Shown piece by piece: positions 17,613 through 25,448 of a stretch of 64,000 bases of DNA. Below the pieces are notes generated by a model. It made no database searches, was not told the DNA's origin, and worked only from the letters and a program-made list of their open reading frames with translations. The DNA comes from Mucilaginibacter sp. OK268 (GTDB lineage: Bacteria > Bacteroidota > Bacteroidia > Sphingobacteriales > Sphingobacteriaceae), in the NCBI RefSeq assembly GCF_900103125.1, contig NZ_FNJV01000003.1, positions 434,001-498,000 on the forward strand, given 5' to 3'. Numbering within the stretch: the first letter of the stretch is position 1; the number at the start of each line of letters is the position of its first letter. Both the position numbers and the translations under genes were made by a program.

Positions 17613-17768
17613 CGTCATTGTGAGGAGGAACGACGAAGCAATCTCTACATAGGCAGGTCAGCCATAAAAGTTCACTCTGTATAGCATAGAGATTATTAAT
17701 GTTGTGTTTATTTTATTGGTATTAATGAGCTCCATGCGGTCGGTTGTCTTCGTTCCTCGCAATGACGT
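17613..17768. repeat. Long imperfect inverted repeat of the GTCATTGCGAGGAACGAAG type (copy 5)
   Basis: CGTCATTGTGAGGAGGAACG on the left and CTTCGTTCCTCGCAATGACG on the right are complementary and enclose about 110 bases. This is a widespread Bacteroidota intergenic repeat. Confidence 0.7.
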
Positions 17769-17861
17769 TACGTTTCGATATCATTAATTAGTTAAAAAAG
17801 CGACAGATTTTCCTATCCTGATTCCTGGCTCTTAATTCTTGATTCTTCCTTCTAAAAAACC

Positions 17862-17869
17862 TACTTTTG
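17862..17869 (+). promoter_or_regulatory. -7 promoter element TACTTTTG of coaD
   Basis: Exact TAnnTTTG match 25 bases upstream of the coaD ATG. Confidence 0.55.
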
Positions 17870-17894
17870 GTGAAAGCAATAACATCAGCCTAAA

Positions 17895-18356
17895 ATGAAG
17901 ATCGCTCTTTTCCCTGGTTCTTTTGATCCGGTTACCAAAGCCCACGTTGATATTGTAAAACGCTCTGTTGGTTTGTTCGACAAGGTTTATATAGGCATAG
18001 GCGCCAACAGCAGCAAACAGGGTCTGCTCAGTATTGAAACCCGCGAGCAGATGCTCCGGGCGGTTTTTAAGCATGATGAGCGGATACATATTGTGGCCTA
18101 CGAAGGGCTCACCGTAAACTTTTGCAAAAGTATCGGTGCCACCTACATGATCAGGGGTATCCGTACCGTATCTGACTTTGAATACGAAAAAGCCATAGCC
18201 CAGATGAACCATGCCCTGGTGCCCGATATTGAAAGCATCTTTATTGTAAGCAAACCGGGTTATTCGTCTATCAGTTCAACCATTGTACGCGAAATTATGC
18301 GCCATCATGGCGATGTGGCCCAATTTATCCCCGCAGAGGCATTAGCTTATTTGTAA
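17895..18356 (+). CDS. coaD: Phosphopantetheine adenylyltransferase
   Basis: A 153-residue hexameric enzyme of coenzyme A synthesis that joins ATP and 4'-phosphopantetheine to dephospho-CoA. The nucleotidyltransferase T/HxGH-type motif is FPGSFDPVTKAHVDIV, with His17 as the second catalytic His; RGIRTVSDFEYEKAIAQMN and the C-terminal YSSISSTIVREI complete the ATP site. The length is typical. Its last 32 bases overlap the convergent Nudix gene. Confidence 0.97.
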   Translation: MKIALFPGSFDPVTKAHVDIVKRSVGLFDKVYIGIGANSSKQGLLSIETREQMLRAVFKHDERIHIVAYEGLTVNFCKSIGATYMIRGIRTVSDFEYEKAIAQMNHALVPDIESIFIVSKPGYSSISSTIVREIMRHHGDVAQFIPAEALAYL

Positions 18357-18963
18357 CCAGCTTTTCTTTATGCAATACATCCATAATGGATGGGAAAGTA
18401 TTTTCAACAATGGGCTCAATGTGTTCTTTTTTAAACCAGCGCACATCGGTAATACCTTCTTCTTTTTGCGGTTTTAGCTTGTCCTTACCTTTGCTATCCA
18501 TGGCAAACCAATGTGTTTTTTTAAGCACCACCTCGCCCCTGCTAATGTAAACATGGTAAGTTTTGCATATTTTCTCGTTCAGCTTGCTCACTTTTATACC
18601 GCATTCTTCTTCCACTTCGCGCACGGCAGCTTCCTTAACTTTCTCGTCCTTCTCTATTTTACCTTTGGGCAGGTCCCATTTATCGTTACGGTAAATAAAC
18701 AAAAAATCGCCGGCGGTATTCATAACCAAGCCACCCGCAGCCTCAATAAGTGTTATATTTTTAATAACCGATTTTAGGAAAAGCTTGGCATTGCCGCAGG
18801 GCACATAGAACAACTTTTTGGGGTTTGCCAGTATCCAGGTGTAAATTATTCTAAGGTCAAATGTCTCTGCGTCAAGCCTTTCATAACTTTCTACGTGCGA
18901 TGGTTCCGATTCAGTTAGCAGGATAACCTTTTCGTTGATATAAATTCTGTATTTTTGAGCCAT
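18325..18963 (-). CDS. Nudix hydrolase, substrate unknown
   Basis: A 212-residue protein. Residues 1-75 form an extra N-terminal domain; the Nudix fold follows with a perfect GX5EX7REUXEEXGU box (GKIEKDEKVKEAAVREVEEE, then CGI), preceded by WDLPKG, as in MutT- or ADP-ribose-type enzymes. Bacteroidota often keep this gene divergent from pyrE. The frame is open beyond the start, but MAQKYRIYIN at 18963 fits the conserved start. That ATG and the pyrE ATG share the palindrome CATG at 18961-18964. The 3' end overlaps coaD. Confidence 0.88.
   Translation of the reverse strand: MAQKYRIYINEKVILLTESEPSHVESYERLDAETFDLRIIYTWILANPKKLFYVPCGNAKLFLKSVIKNITLIEAAGGLVMNTAGDFLFIYRNDKWDLPKGKIEKDEKVKEAAVREVEEECGIKVSKLNEKICKTYHVYISRGEVVLKKTHWFAMDSKGKDKLKPQKEEGITDVRWFKKEHIEPIVENTFPSIMDVLHKEKLVTNKLMPLRG
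18950..18957 (+). promoter_or_regulatory. -7 promoter element TATTTTTG of pyrE, inside the Nudix gene
   Basis: Exact TAnnTTTG match four bases before the pyrE ATG and within the first codons of the divergent Nudix gene. It implies a very short or absent pyrE leader. Confidence 0.5.
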
Positions 18964-19621
18964 GTTTAATAATAATGAGATCGAGCAGCAAGTTGCTGAA
19001 TTCCTGCTGCAAATTAAAGCAATTAAATTACAACCTAACAATCCTTTTACATGGGCGTCGGGATGGAAATCGCCAATTTATTGTGATAACCGAGTAACAC
19101 TTTCTCATCCGTCTATCCGTACTTATATCCGTCAGCAATTAACCGTTGCTATACAGGAAAAATTTGGCAGCGTGGGTTGCATAGCCGGTGTAGCAACCGC
19201 CGGTATACCACAAGGAGCCCTGGTAGCCCAGGAATTGGGGTTACCTTTTATTTACGTACGTTCCAAACCAAAAGATCATGGAACCGGCAGCCTGATTGAA
19301 GGTGATGCCTCCACAACTACCGGCAAACGTGTAGTGGTTATTGAAGATCTGATATCAACCGGCAAAAGTAGTTTACAGGCCGTTGAAGCCTTACGCGCCG
19401 CCGGTTTCGAGGTAGCGGGCCTTGCAGCCATATTCAGCTATGGTTTTGATGTAGCCACCGAAAACTTTAAACAAGCCGGTTGCCCCTTCGTTACCCTATC
19501 AAACTATAATGCATTGATAAAATATGCCGAAGAGCATCAATATATTATTGACAAAGATGTGGCTATTTTAAAACAATGGCGCGAAAACCCGGCCGCCTGG
19601 GGACAGATAGCTTCCAGTTAA
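18962..19621 (+). CDS. pyrE: Orotate phosphoribosyltransferase
   Basis: A 219-residue enzyme of pyrimidine synthesis that converts orotate and PRPP to OMP. The PRPP-binding motif is VVVIEDLISTGKSS; other family blocks are PFTWASGWKSPIYCDNR, the GVATAGIPQGALVA segment and the catalytic loop YVRSKPKDHGTGSLIEG. The length is normal. Its start codon overlaps the start of the divergent Nudix gene, so promoter sequence must lie inside that gene. Confidence 0.97.
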   Translation: MFNNNEIEQQVAEFLLQIKAIKLQPNNPFTWASGWKSPIYCDNRVTLSHPSIRTYIRQQLTVAIQEKFGSVGCIAGVATAGIPQGALVAQELGLPFIYVRSKPKDHGTGSLIEGDASTTTGKRVVVIEDLISTGKSSLQAVEALRAAGFEVAGLAAIFSYGFDVATENFKQAGCPFVTLSNYNALIKYAEEHQYIIDKDVAILKQWRENPAAWGQIASS

Positions 19622-19762
19622 GACCGTTGATTTTTTTTGATTCGATGATTTCGTTGATTCTGTCGGAAACCATGATTAACTGATTAAAGGATGGTGATGA
19701 TTTTTTTGACCTAGTCGTTTCCTAACGTAAAACTTACAACGTATCACGTACAACGTAAAAAA
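19622..19762. repeat. Word-repeat gap upstream of the SRPBCC gene
   Basis: First half repeats TTGATT/GATTTCG-type words; second half repeats ACGTAAAACTTACAACGTA and CACGTACAACGTAAA. It is non-coding and resembles in style, not sequence, the gaps at 4640 and 9586. Confidence 0.5.
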
Positions 19763-20158
19763 ATGAGCACTTTCACCAGCAATATCAGCATTAATAAACC
19801 CATCAGTGAGGTTTATGCTTTTTTGGCCGATTTTAACAATCACCAGAAACTGATGCCAGAAAATATACAGGAATGGGTTTCCACCGCCGACGAAGCTCAT
19901 TTCAGCATCCAGAATATGGCTAAACTGTTCTTAAAGATAGAAAGCCGGGTGCCTGACCAGGAAATTATTATTGTACCGGCAGCTAAACCGCCCTTTGATC
20001 TGAAATTAAAATGGTCGCTATCTTTCGATAACGACCATACAGATGTTATTTTTACTATTGATGCAGATCTGAATATGATGATGAAGATGCTTGCCTCGGG
20101 ACCGCTTCAAAAACTGGCGGATCATGAAACAAATAGCTTAACCGAAATATTGAGTTAA
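19763..20158 (+). CDS. SRPBCC (START-like) domain protein
   Basis: A 131-residue protein with the polyketide-cyclase/START fold: TSNISINKPISEVYAFLADF with the conserved helix pair, NHQKLMPENIQEW, and the strands LKLKWSLSFDNDHTDVIFTI forming the ligand cavity. The C-terminal helix ends LTEILS. Such orphans bind lipids or other hydrophobic ligands. It is monocistronic and located between pyrE and the ABC-F gene; no further role can be seen. Confidence 0.8.
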   Translation: MSTFTSNISINKPISEVYAFLADFNNHQKLMPENIQEWVSTADEAHFSIQNMAKLFLKIESRVPDQEIIIVPAAKPPFDLKLKWSLSFDNDHTDVIFTIDADLNMMMKMLASGPLQKLADHETNSLTEILS

Positions 20159-20174
20159 GCGCAGTATCTGCCTA

Positions 20175-20255
20175 TCAATATACTTTTCTTTTCTGTGTAT
20201 TGTTAATGGCTATTATGATATTGATAATAACCAATGTGATGATTAATGCTCCCAT
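20175..20255 (-). CDS. Possible 26-residue single-pass membrane peptide
   Basis: An ATG-started minus-strand ORF in a 360-base gap encodes a hydrophobic helix (GALIITLVIINIIIAI) followed by a basic tail (NNTQKRKVY). The layout is that of small membrane proteins, but there is no recognisable promoter or conserved partner. The rest of the gap (20256-20491) is AT-rich and empty. Confidence 0.25.
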   Translation of the reverse strand: MGALIITLVIINIIIAINNTQKRKVY

Positions 20256-20491
20256 GACTGGTAATATTTAATAATGTATAAACTTGTTGAGTCAAAGGTT
20301 GTTCCATTTTCTGTAATTGGTTAATTTATAACTATATAACGCTCAAATGAGCTCTTAGTTTTAAAGTTACCCATAATATGGGCAAATATGTACACGGCAA
20401 TGTCAATTAAATGTGACGGTATAGCCATTAAAATCCTCAAAACTCCCCATTTAATATCCGCCTGCATACCAAAAAAATGAACTATTTACCG

Positions 20492-20499
20492 TATTTTTG
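20492..20499 (+). promoter_or_regulatory. -7 promoter element TATTTTTG of the YbiT-like gene
   Basis: Exact TAnnTTTG match 20 bases upstream of the ATG at 20520. Confidence 0.55.
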
Positions 20500-20519
20500 C
20501 GCCAAATTACAGGTGCAGC

Positions 20520-22148
20520 ATGATCACGGTATCCAATCTATCATTACGTTACGGAAAACGAACTTTATTTGAAGACGTTAACCTTAAATTTTCACAGGGC
20601 AATTGTTATGGCATTATAGGTGCCAATGGTGCCGGTAAATCAACATTTTTAAAGATCCTTTCGGGCGATATTGACCCTACAAGCGGTTCTGTAGGCTTTA
20701 CACCTGGCGAGCGTATGGCTGTTTTAAGCCAAAACCACTACGCCTTTGATGAGTTTACAGTTATCGAGACTGTAATGATGGGTTACAAAGAGATGTATGC
20801 CGTAATGAAGGAAAAGGACGCCATATACCTGAAAGAAGATTTTACTGATGCCGATGGAGAACGCGCCGGAGAACTGGAAAACCTGTTTGCCGAAATGGAT
20901 GGCTGGAATGCCGAAAGCAATGCCGCTACCCTATTGAGTAACCTGGGTATTAAAGAAGAATTTCATTACAACCTGGTAAAAGACCTGGACAATACCCAAA
21001 AAGTACGTGTATTATTAGCCCAGGCTCTTTTTGGTAAACCTGATATTTTATTGCTGGATGAGCCTACCAATGATCTGGACATCCACACCGTAAGCTGGCT
21101 GGAAGACTTTTTAGCATCATATGAAGCTATCGTTTTAGTTGTATCGCACGACAGGCACTTCCTGGATACGGTTTGTACACACGTGGTGGATATCGACTTC
21201 TCTAAAATGACCATCTATACCGGTAACTATACCTTCTGGTACGAATCAAGTCAGCTGGCTCTGAAACAACGCTCTGATCAGAATAAAAAGACAGAAGATC
21301 GTGTGAAGGAGCTGCAGGAATTTATCCGCCGCTTTAGCGCCAACGCTTCTAAATCAAAACAAGCCACCAGTCGTAAAAAAGCGCTGGATAAGATCAATAT
21401 CGACGAGATACAGCCCTCAAACCGTAAATACCCTGGAATTATATTCAATAATCTGGGCCGTGAAGCGGGTGACCAGATATTACAGATTGAAAATTTAAGC
21501 AAAACCCTTAATGGCGAGCTTTTATTTAACAACATCAGTCTTACGGTAAACAAAGGCGATAAAATTGCTGTACTGTCACAAAACAGTTTAGCAACCACCG
21601 CGTTTTATAATATTTTAACTGGCAGGGATACCGACTTTAAAGGCTCATTTAAATGGGGCGTTACCATTAATCCGGCCGACATTCCTATCGATAATGCCGA
21701 ATACTTTAAAGGCAAGGATGATAACCTGATAGACTGGCTGCGCGAATACTCACCGGGCGAAAAGGATGACCAGTTTATCCGCGGCTTTTTGGGCCGGATG
21801 CTATTCTCAGGCGAAGAGGTATTGAAAAAAAGCAATGTACTTTCTGGTGGCGAGAAAATGCGCTGCATGTTTAGCCGTATGATGCTACAACAAGCCAATT
21901 TGCTGATGTTTGACGAACCTACCAACCACCTCGACCTGGAATCGATCACAGCGCTTAATAATGGCATGAAAGACTTCAGGGGCACTATCCTGTTCACCTC
22001 ACGAGATCATGAACTGGTTGAAACCGTGGCCAACCGCATATTTGAACTAACACCAGGTGGCTATATAGATAAGCTGATGACCTACGACGAATATATCAAC
22101 AGCGATGTTGTAGAAAAACAAAGGAGCGACCTATACGCTTTGGCGTAA
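20520..22148 (+). CDS. ABC-F ATPase, YbiT-like
   Basis: A 542-residue soluble ABC-F protein with two ATPase domains and no membrane part; relatives act on the ribosome. It closely follows E. coli YbiT (FTVIETVMMGYKEMYAVMKE, RFSANASKSKQATSRKKALD linker). Domain 1 has Walker A GANGAGKST (residues 34-42), a degenerate signature (LDNTQK) as in YbiT, and Walker B LLLDEPTNDLD. Domain 2 has an intact LSGGEK (about 441) and MFDEPTNHLD, but the Walker A site reads LSQNSLATTA and lacks the Gly-Lys-Ser/Thr. ATP turnover at that site is therefore doubtful. The following gene starts 24 bases later. Confidence 0.92.
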   Translation: MITVSNLSLRYGKRTLFEDVNLKFSQGNCYGIIGANGAGKSTFLKILSGDIDPTSGSVGFTPGERMAVLSQNHYAFDEFTVIETVMMGYKEMYAVMKEKDAIYLKEDFTDADGERAGELENLFAEMDGWNAESNAATLLSNLGIKEEFHYNLVKDLDNTQKVRVLLAQALFGKPDILLLDEPTNDLDIHTVSWLEDFLASYEAIVLVVSHDRHFLDTVCTHVVDIDFSKMTIYTGNYTFWYESSQLALKQRSDQNKKTEDRVKELQEFIRRFSANASKSKQATSRKKALDKINIDEIQPSNRKYPGIIFNNLGREAGDQILQIENLSKTLNGELLFNNISLTVNKGDKIAVLSQNSLATTAFYNILTGRDTDFKGSFKWGVTINPADIPIDNAEYFKGKDDNLIDWLREYSPGEKDDQFIRGFLGRMLFSGEEVLKKSNVLSGGEKMRCMFSRMMLQQANLLMFDEPTNHLDLESITALNNGMKDFRGTILFTSRDHELVETVANRIFELTPGGYIDKLMTYDEYINSDVVEKQRSDLYALA

Positions 22149-22171
22149 CTAATTGGCAGGTAAATAGTCAT

Positions 22172-22993
22172 ATGGGTATGAAAAATTTAGCACTTTTTAC
22201 CCTATTCAGCATTTGGGTCCTATTTGCCCATGCCCAGGTAGTTGATGGTGTGGTTAAAGATGCCAAAACCAATTTGCCCTTACCTTATGTAAATGTGGGT
22301 ATTGTTAATAAAGGTGTAGGTACCGTTACAGATAATGCCGGCCGCTTCAAGCTTAATTTAACAGGCCACAATACCGATAGTCTGAAACTATCTATGATAG
22401 GCTACCAATCGCTCACCTACCGGGTGGCCGGTTTTATTAAGGATATAGAAGCTCATAAAACACTGCTGTTACAGCCAACTGTTACCCAGCTAAAAGAAGT
22501 AAAGGTTAACAACCATAAATGGAAACAGGTAGTATTAGGAAATACCTCACAATCTAAATCCACCAACGCGGGTTTCACCGACAACAAACTTGGATATGAG
22601 ATAGGCGCCATTATCAAGATCAAAAAGTCGCCTACTTTTATAAAGCAATTTAACGCCAATATAGCAACCGAAGTAACCGATTCCGTAAAACTTCGCCTTA
22701 ACTTTTACAGTGTTAAAGACGGCATGCCCGATCAGCTGTTGCAAAATGAAAACATATTTGTGACCGTTAAAAAAGGCCAGCAAAGGATAAGTGTAAACCT
22801 TGAACCCTTTAACATAGTTGCCGACGACAAATTTTATGTAAGTCTGGAGTGGATACAAAATGCAGATGGGCATGGCGTAATGTTTTCTGCAAGTTTCTTA
22901 GGTGGCTCCATCATCTCGCGCGAAACCAGTCAGGCAAAATGGGAAAAGGTAGGAATAGCAGGTATTGGCTTCAATGTACTGGCCGAATATTAA
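22172..22993 (+). CDS. Exported protein with carboxypeptidase-regulatory-like domain
   Basis: A 273-residue secreted protein. Residues 1-21 are a signal peptide (ALFTLFSIWVLFAHAQ). Residues 22-105 form the CarboxypepD_reg-like beta-sandwich common in Bacteroidota outer-membrane and surface proteins (VVDGVVKDAKTNLPLPYVNV, GTVTDNAGRFKLNL, DSLKLSMIGYQSLTY). The remaining 165 residues are a beta-rich region without recognised motifs. There is no TonB plug or barrel, so it is not a SusC protein. It follows the ABC-F gene by 24 bases and may be cotranscribed. Confidence 0.8.
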   Translation: MGMKNLALFTLFSIWVLFAHAQVVDGVVKDAKTNLPLPYVNVGIVNKGVGTVTDNAGRFKLNLTGHNTDSLKLSMIGYQSLTYRVAGFIKDIEAHKTLLLQPTVTQLKEVKVNNHKWKQVVLGNTSQSKSTNAGFTDNKLGYEIGAIIKIKKSPTFIKQFNANIATEVTDSVKLRLNFYSVKDGMPDQLLQNENIFVTVKKGQQRISVNLEPFNIVADDKFYVSLEWIQNADGHGVMFSASFLGGSIISRETSQAKWEKVGIAGIGFNVLAEY

Positions 22994-23121
22994 TTTTTTA
23001 CCTAACACCTCAATGTTAAGCGGAACAGTATTAAGGTATTCATCAAAAAAATATCCAAAATCAAATATCCTGAACCTAAAATCAAAAATAAATCAGCATA
23101 TTTGCAACCCTAATAAAAAAT

Positions 23122-23194
23122 GACTTGGTAGCTCAGCCGGTAGAGCAACTGACTCTTAATCAGTGGGTCGAGAGTTCGATCCTCTCCCAGGTCA
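23122..23194 (+). tRNA. tRNA-Lys (anticodon CTT)
   Basis: A 73-base cloverleaf: acceptor GACTTGG/CCAGGTC, D stem GCTC/GAGC, anticodon stem ACTGA/TCAGT with loop CTCTTAA (anticodon CTT), T stem GAGAG/CTCTC with TTCGATC, discriminator A. CCA is not encoded. The accessory part of the window begins immediately downstream. Confidence 0.97.
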
Positions 23195-23196
23195 CA

Positions 23197-23232
23197 AAAG
23201 CACGGTAGTACCCGGTATTACTGTGCTTTTTT
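23197..23232. terminator. Terminator after tRNA-Lys
   Basis: AAAGCAC and GTGCTTT enclose a partly paired GGTAGTA/TATTACT stem and are followed by a T tract. It also lies at the 3' end of the convergent minus-strand gene, so it may serve both sides. Confidence 0.8.
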
Positions 23233-24186
23233 TGTGCCAAATAATTTACGGATATTTTTTATGGCCTTTTCAATGAGTGTAAGTTCGGGTTTCACGGTGT
23301 CGAAAAAGTATGCGCTGAATTTTATATCCTTATCTTCCTTTAATAGCTTTTCTGCCATTCCAATAGGGTTGAAGCTTTCCGATTTCTTAACCAGTTCGTT
23401 AAATGTAATTTTAATCTTTTCCGAACTCATAATTAATTGGTCGACGTTTATATTTGCGAGTTTTAAGCTCCCGATATAGCCGAAATCGGCCATTTTAAAA
23501 CTATATCCTGCCCATTTACTTTGACACTGTTCCCACAAACCAAATTCACTATTGTCAATTACAATAGCCTTATGTATCAAATCAATTATCAAGGTTGCAA
23601 ATGCATTATCTTCTTCTTCTTTTGGTAACGGATGTTCGTTTTTACTTAATAAAATGTCTACAACTCCCTGACCATAGTTTAATATGCCAGCTACGCTAAC
23701 TCCTCCCAATTACGTGATATGCGTTTTGGCTACAGTTTTTATAATGATTATTGTATTACCAAATTCGCTAACCTCATCATTTATAATGTCATCTTCAGTA
23801 TTTATCGATAAAGGAAATTGTTTTTGTTGTGAAATATAATCAATATTTAAAATCTGTTCGATGTCGTACATTTTGTTGTAAAGCAAATTTACAGACCAGT
23901 TTTTCCATTTGCCCCGAAGCTCTTTTAAATAAAACTCAGTGGCTGATGTTGTACCAAATTCTAAACTCCAAAAGTGAAGTGATTTTTTATCGATATTTAT
24001 AACTACACATCCTTCTATCCAAACTTCATCCAGTAAAACATTCACCAATTTACATGATCTTACGAAATCTATGAAACGCTTCTCTCCAAGATAAAGATCG
24101 GAGGTTATGCAATTAGCCCTCCAATGATTATAATGAATAGCCTGTTGGGAGTTTTCAATAAGTATGTAATCTGCTCTTTGTCCCAT
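23218..24186 (-). pseudogene. Unknown gene interrupted by an in-frame TAA
   Basis: Two ORFs in the same frame abut exactly. The upstream part (24186-23710, 158 codons, starting MGQRADYILIENSQQAIHYNHW) ends in TAA at 23712-23710; the downstream part (23709-23218, 163 codons) continues directly with LGGVSVAGILNYGQGVVDIL and has no ATG near its beginning, only a TTG touching the stop. Both parts have normal codon composition. The simplest reading is one protein of about 322 residues broken by a single nonsense mutation; readthrough or a sequencing error are alternatives. The N-terminal part resembles 'MGQRA' proteins of unknown role; no catalytic motif or signal peptide is visible. It is the first gene after tRNA-Lys. 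Confidence 0.6.
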
Positions 24187-24210
24187 CTAAATATTATATG
24201 TTCTTTAAAG

Positions 24211-24315
24211 CTACAATTTTCTTACAATCATCTATAAAAGAGTTCGATATCTGTGCTTTATCGGTCACGAAATTTCAAAAACCGCTTCTAATAACAATAG
24301 AGGCGGTTTTTTGTT
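24211..24315. repeat. Module-border element, copy A
   Basis: Core 24211-24247 (ACAATTTTCTTACAATCATC, then TATAAAAGAGTTCGA) followed by a hairpin at 24279-24309 (AAACCGCTTCT / AGAGGCGGTTT with six T). On the minus strand the core reads as a 22-codon peptide end, ...SNSFIDDCKKIVALKNI, then a stop ten bases before the start of the broken gene. The remaining gap to 24491 is empty apart from a GAGTTCGAGCC word at 24364. Confidence 0.65.
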
Positions 24316-24491
24316 TTTAAGCTATTTTCAAATATTCCTTTCTGCACGATAGAGGCACTTTTTGAGTTCGAGCCTCGTTGGGTTAAACCAATGGGACAGA
24401 TGCGTAAAATCGTTTTCTGCTCAATTTTTTTTACAATTTATTGTTAATCAGATAGATAATATTAACACCTCCATAAAAAGATTTAGTTGAC

Positions 24492-25388
24492 TTAATTCAG
24501 AAAGCGGTCTTTAAATTTATTTGGAGTGGTACCTACTTCTTTTTTAAACAGTTTCGAAAAATAGCTTGGATTGTCAAAACCAAGCGACGACGAGATCTCC
24601 GAAATATTCATATCGCCATCCGTTAACATATTTTTTGCTTCGCCGATCAAAAAAAGGTGAATAAGTTCTAACGCTGTTTTTCCTGTTTCTTCTTTAAGCA
24701 GATCAGTTAAATAACGGGGTGATATATGCATCTTTTCTGCCAGGGAAGCTACAGTAGGTAGCCCGGTATTATTCAATTTTCTTTCTTCGAAATTTGCAGC
24801 GAGTAAAGCATTGAACCTGGTAACCGTCGCGCCGATCAATTCAGTCCGATGAATAAATTGTCTTTTATAAAACCGCTGCGCATATTTTAGCATGGAATCA
24901 ATATGACTGATAATGATCGCTTTGCTATGTTCATCTGTATTATTATTATATTCCTTTTCTATGCTGAAATACAGGTTCCAGATAATATTTTCTTCAGCTG
25001 GAGAAAGGTGCAGTGCCTCATTCACCTCGTAGTCAAAATAACTGTATTTTTTAATTTCATTATAGAGCGGCGTTCCAGGTAAAAAGTCCTCATGGATGAT
25101 GATTAAAAACCCCTTTTCCTCTAACTCCATATTTTGGAAAAATACTTTCTGCTGCGGTTTGATAAATGACATGGAGCCAAGGTCATGGTCATACTTGGTT
25201 TTTCCGTAAAGCATTTGCCCCGATTTTAGCTTTTTGAATCCAATGATGTAAAATGCTGAAGTAAATTCAAGTTCGCTGATGGCGGTGCAATTATCCCGTT
25301 CACCGTAAGCCACACTGAAAAGTGGGTGCTCAGGCGGCTTGACACCCAGAACTTCATGCAGGTCGCTGATTTTATTAAAATGCTTCAT
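24492..25388 (-). CDS. AraC-family transcriptional regulator
   Basis: A 298-residue regulator. Residues about 1-185 form a ligand-sensing cupin-like part (YGKTKYDHDLGSMSFIKPQQ, YSYFDYEVNEALHLS); residues 195-298 carry the two AraC helix-turn-helices (TVASLAEKMHISPRYLTDLL and MNISEISSSLGFDNPSYFSK). The frame is open to 25421, but that stretch lies within the SDR terminator; ATG at 25388 (MKHFNK) or 25400 fit better. It is a clear paralogue of the AraC protein at 30196-31095, and its neighbour upstream is an SDR that it may control. Confidence 0.88.
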   Translation of the reverse strand: MKHFNKISDLHEVLGVKPPEHPLFSVAYGERDNCTAISELEFTSAFYIIGFKKLKSGQMLYGKTKYDHDLGSMSFIKPQQKVFFQNMELEEKGFLIIIHEDFLPGTPLYNEIKKYSYFDYEVNEALHLSPAEENIIWNLYFSIEKEYNNNTDEHSKAIIISHIDSMLKYAQRFYKRQFIHRTELIGATVTRFNALLAANFEERKLNNTGLPTVASLAEKMHISPRYLTDLLKEETGKTALELIHLFLIGEAKNMLTDGDMNISEISSSLGFDNPSYFSKLFKKEVGTTPNKFKDRFLN

Positions 25389-25401
25389 ATTGTTTGCCAT
25401 T

Positions 25402-25435
25402 ATAAAAACGGGACCGGGCAAATCCGGATCCCGTT
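25402..25435 (-). terminator. Terminator of the SDR gene
   Basis: AACGGGACCGG and CCGGATCCCGTT pair with one bulge; TTTTTATA follows on the minus strand. Its position argues that AraC translation starts downstream of it. Confidence 0.75.
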
Positions 25436-25448
25436 CCTGTTACTTTTC

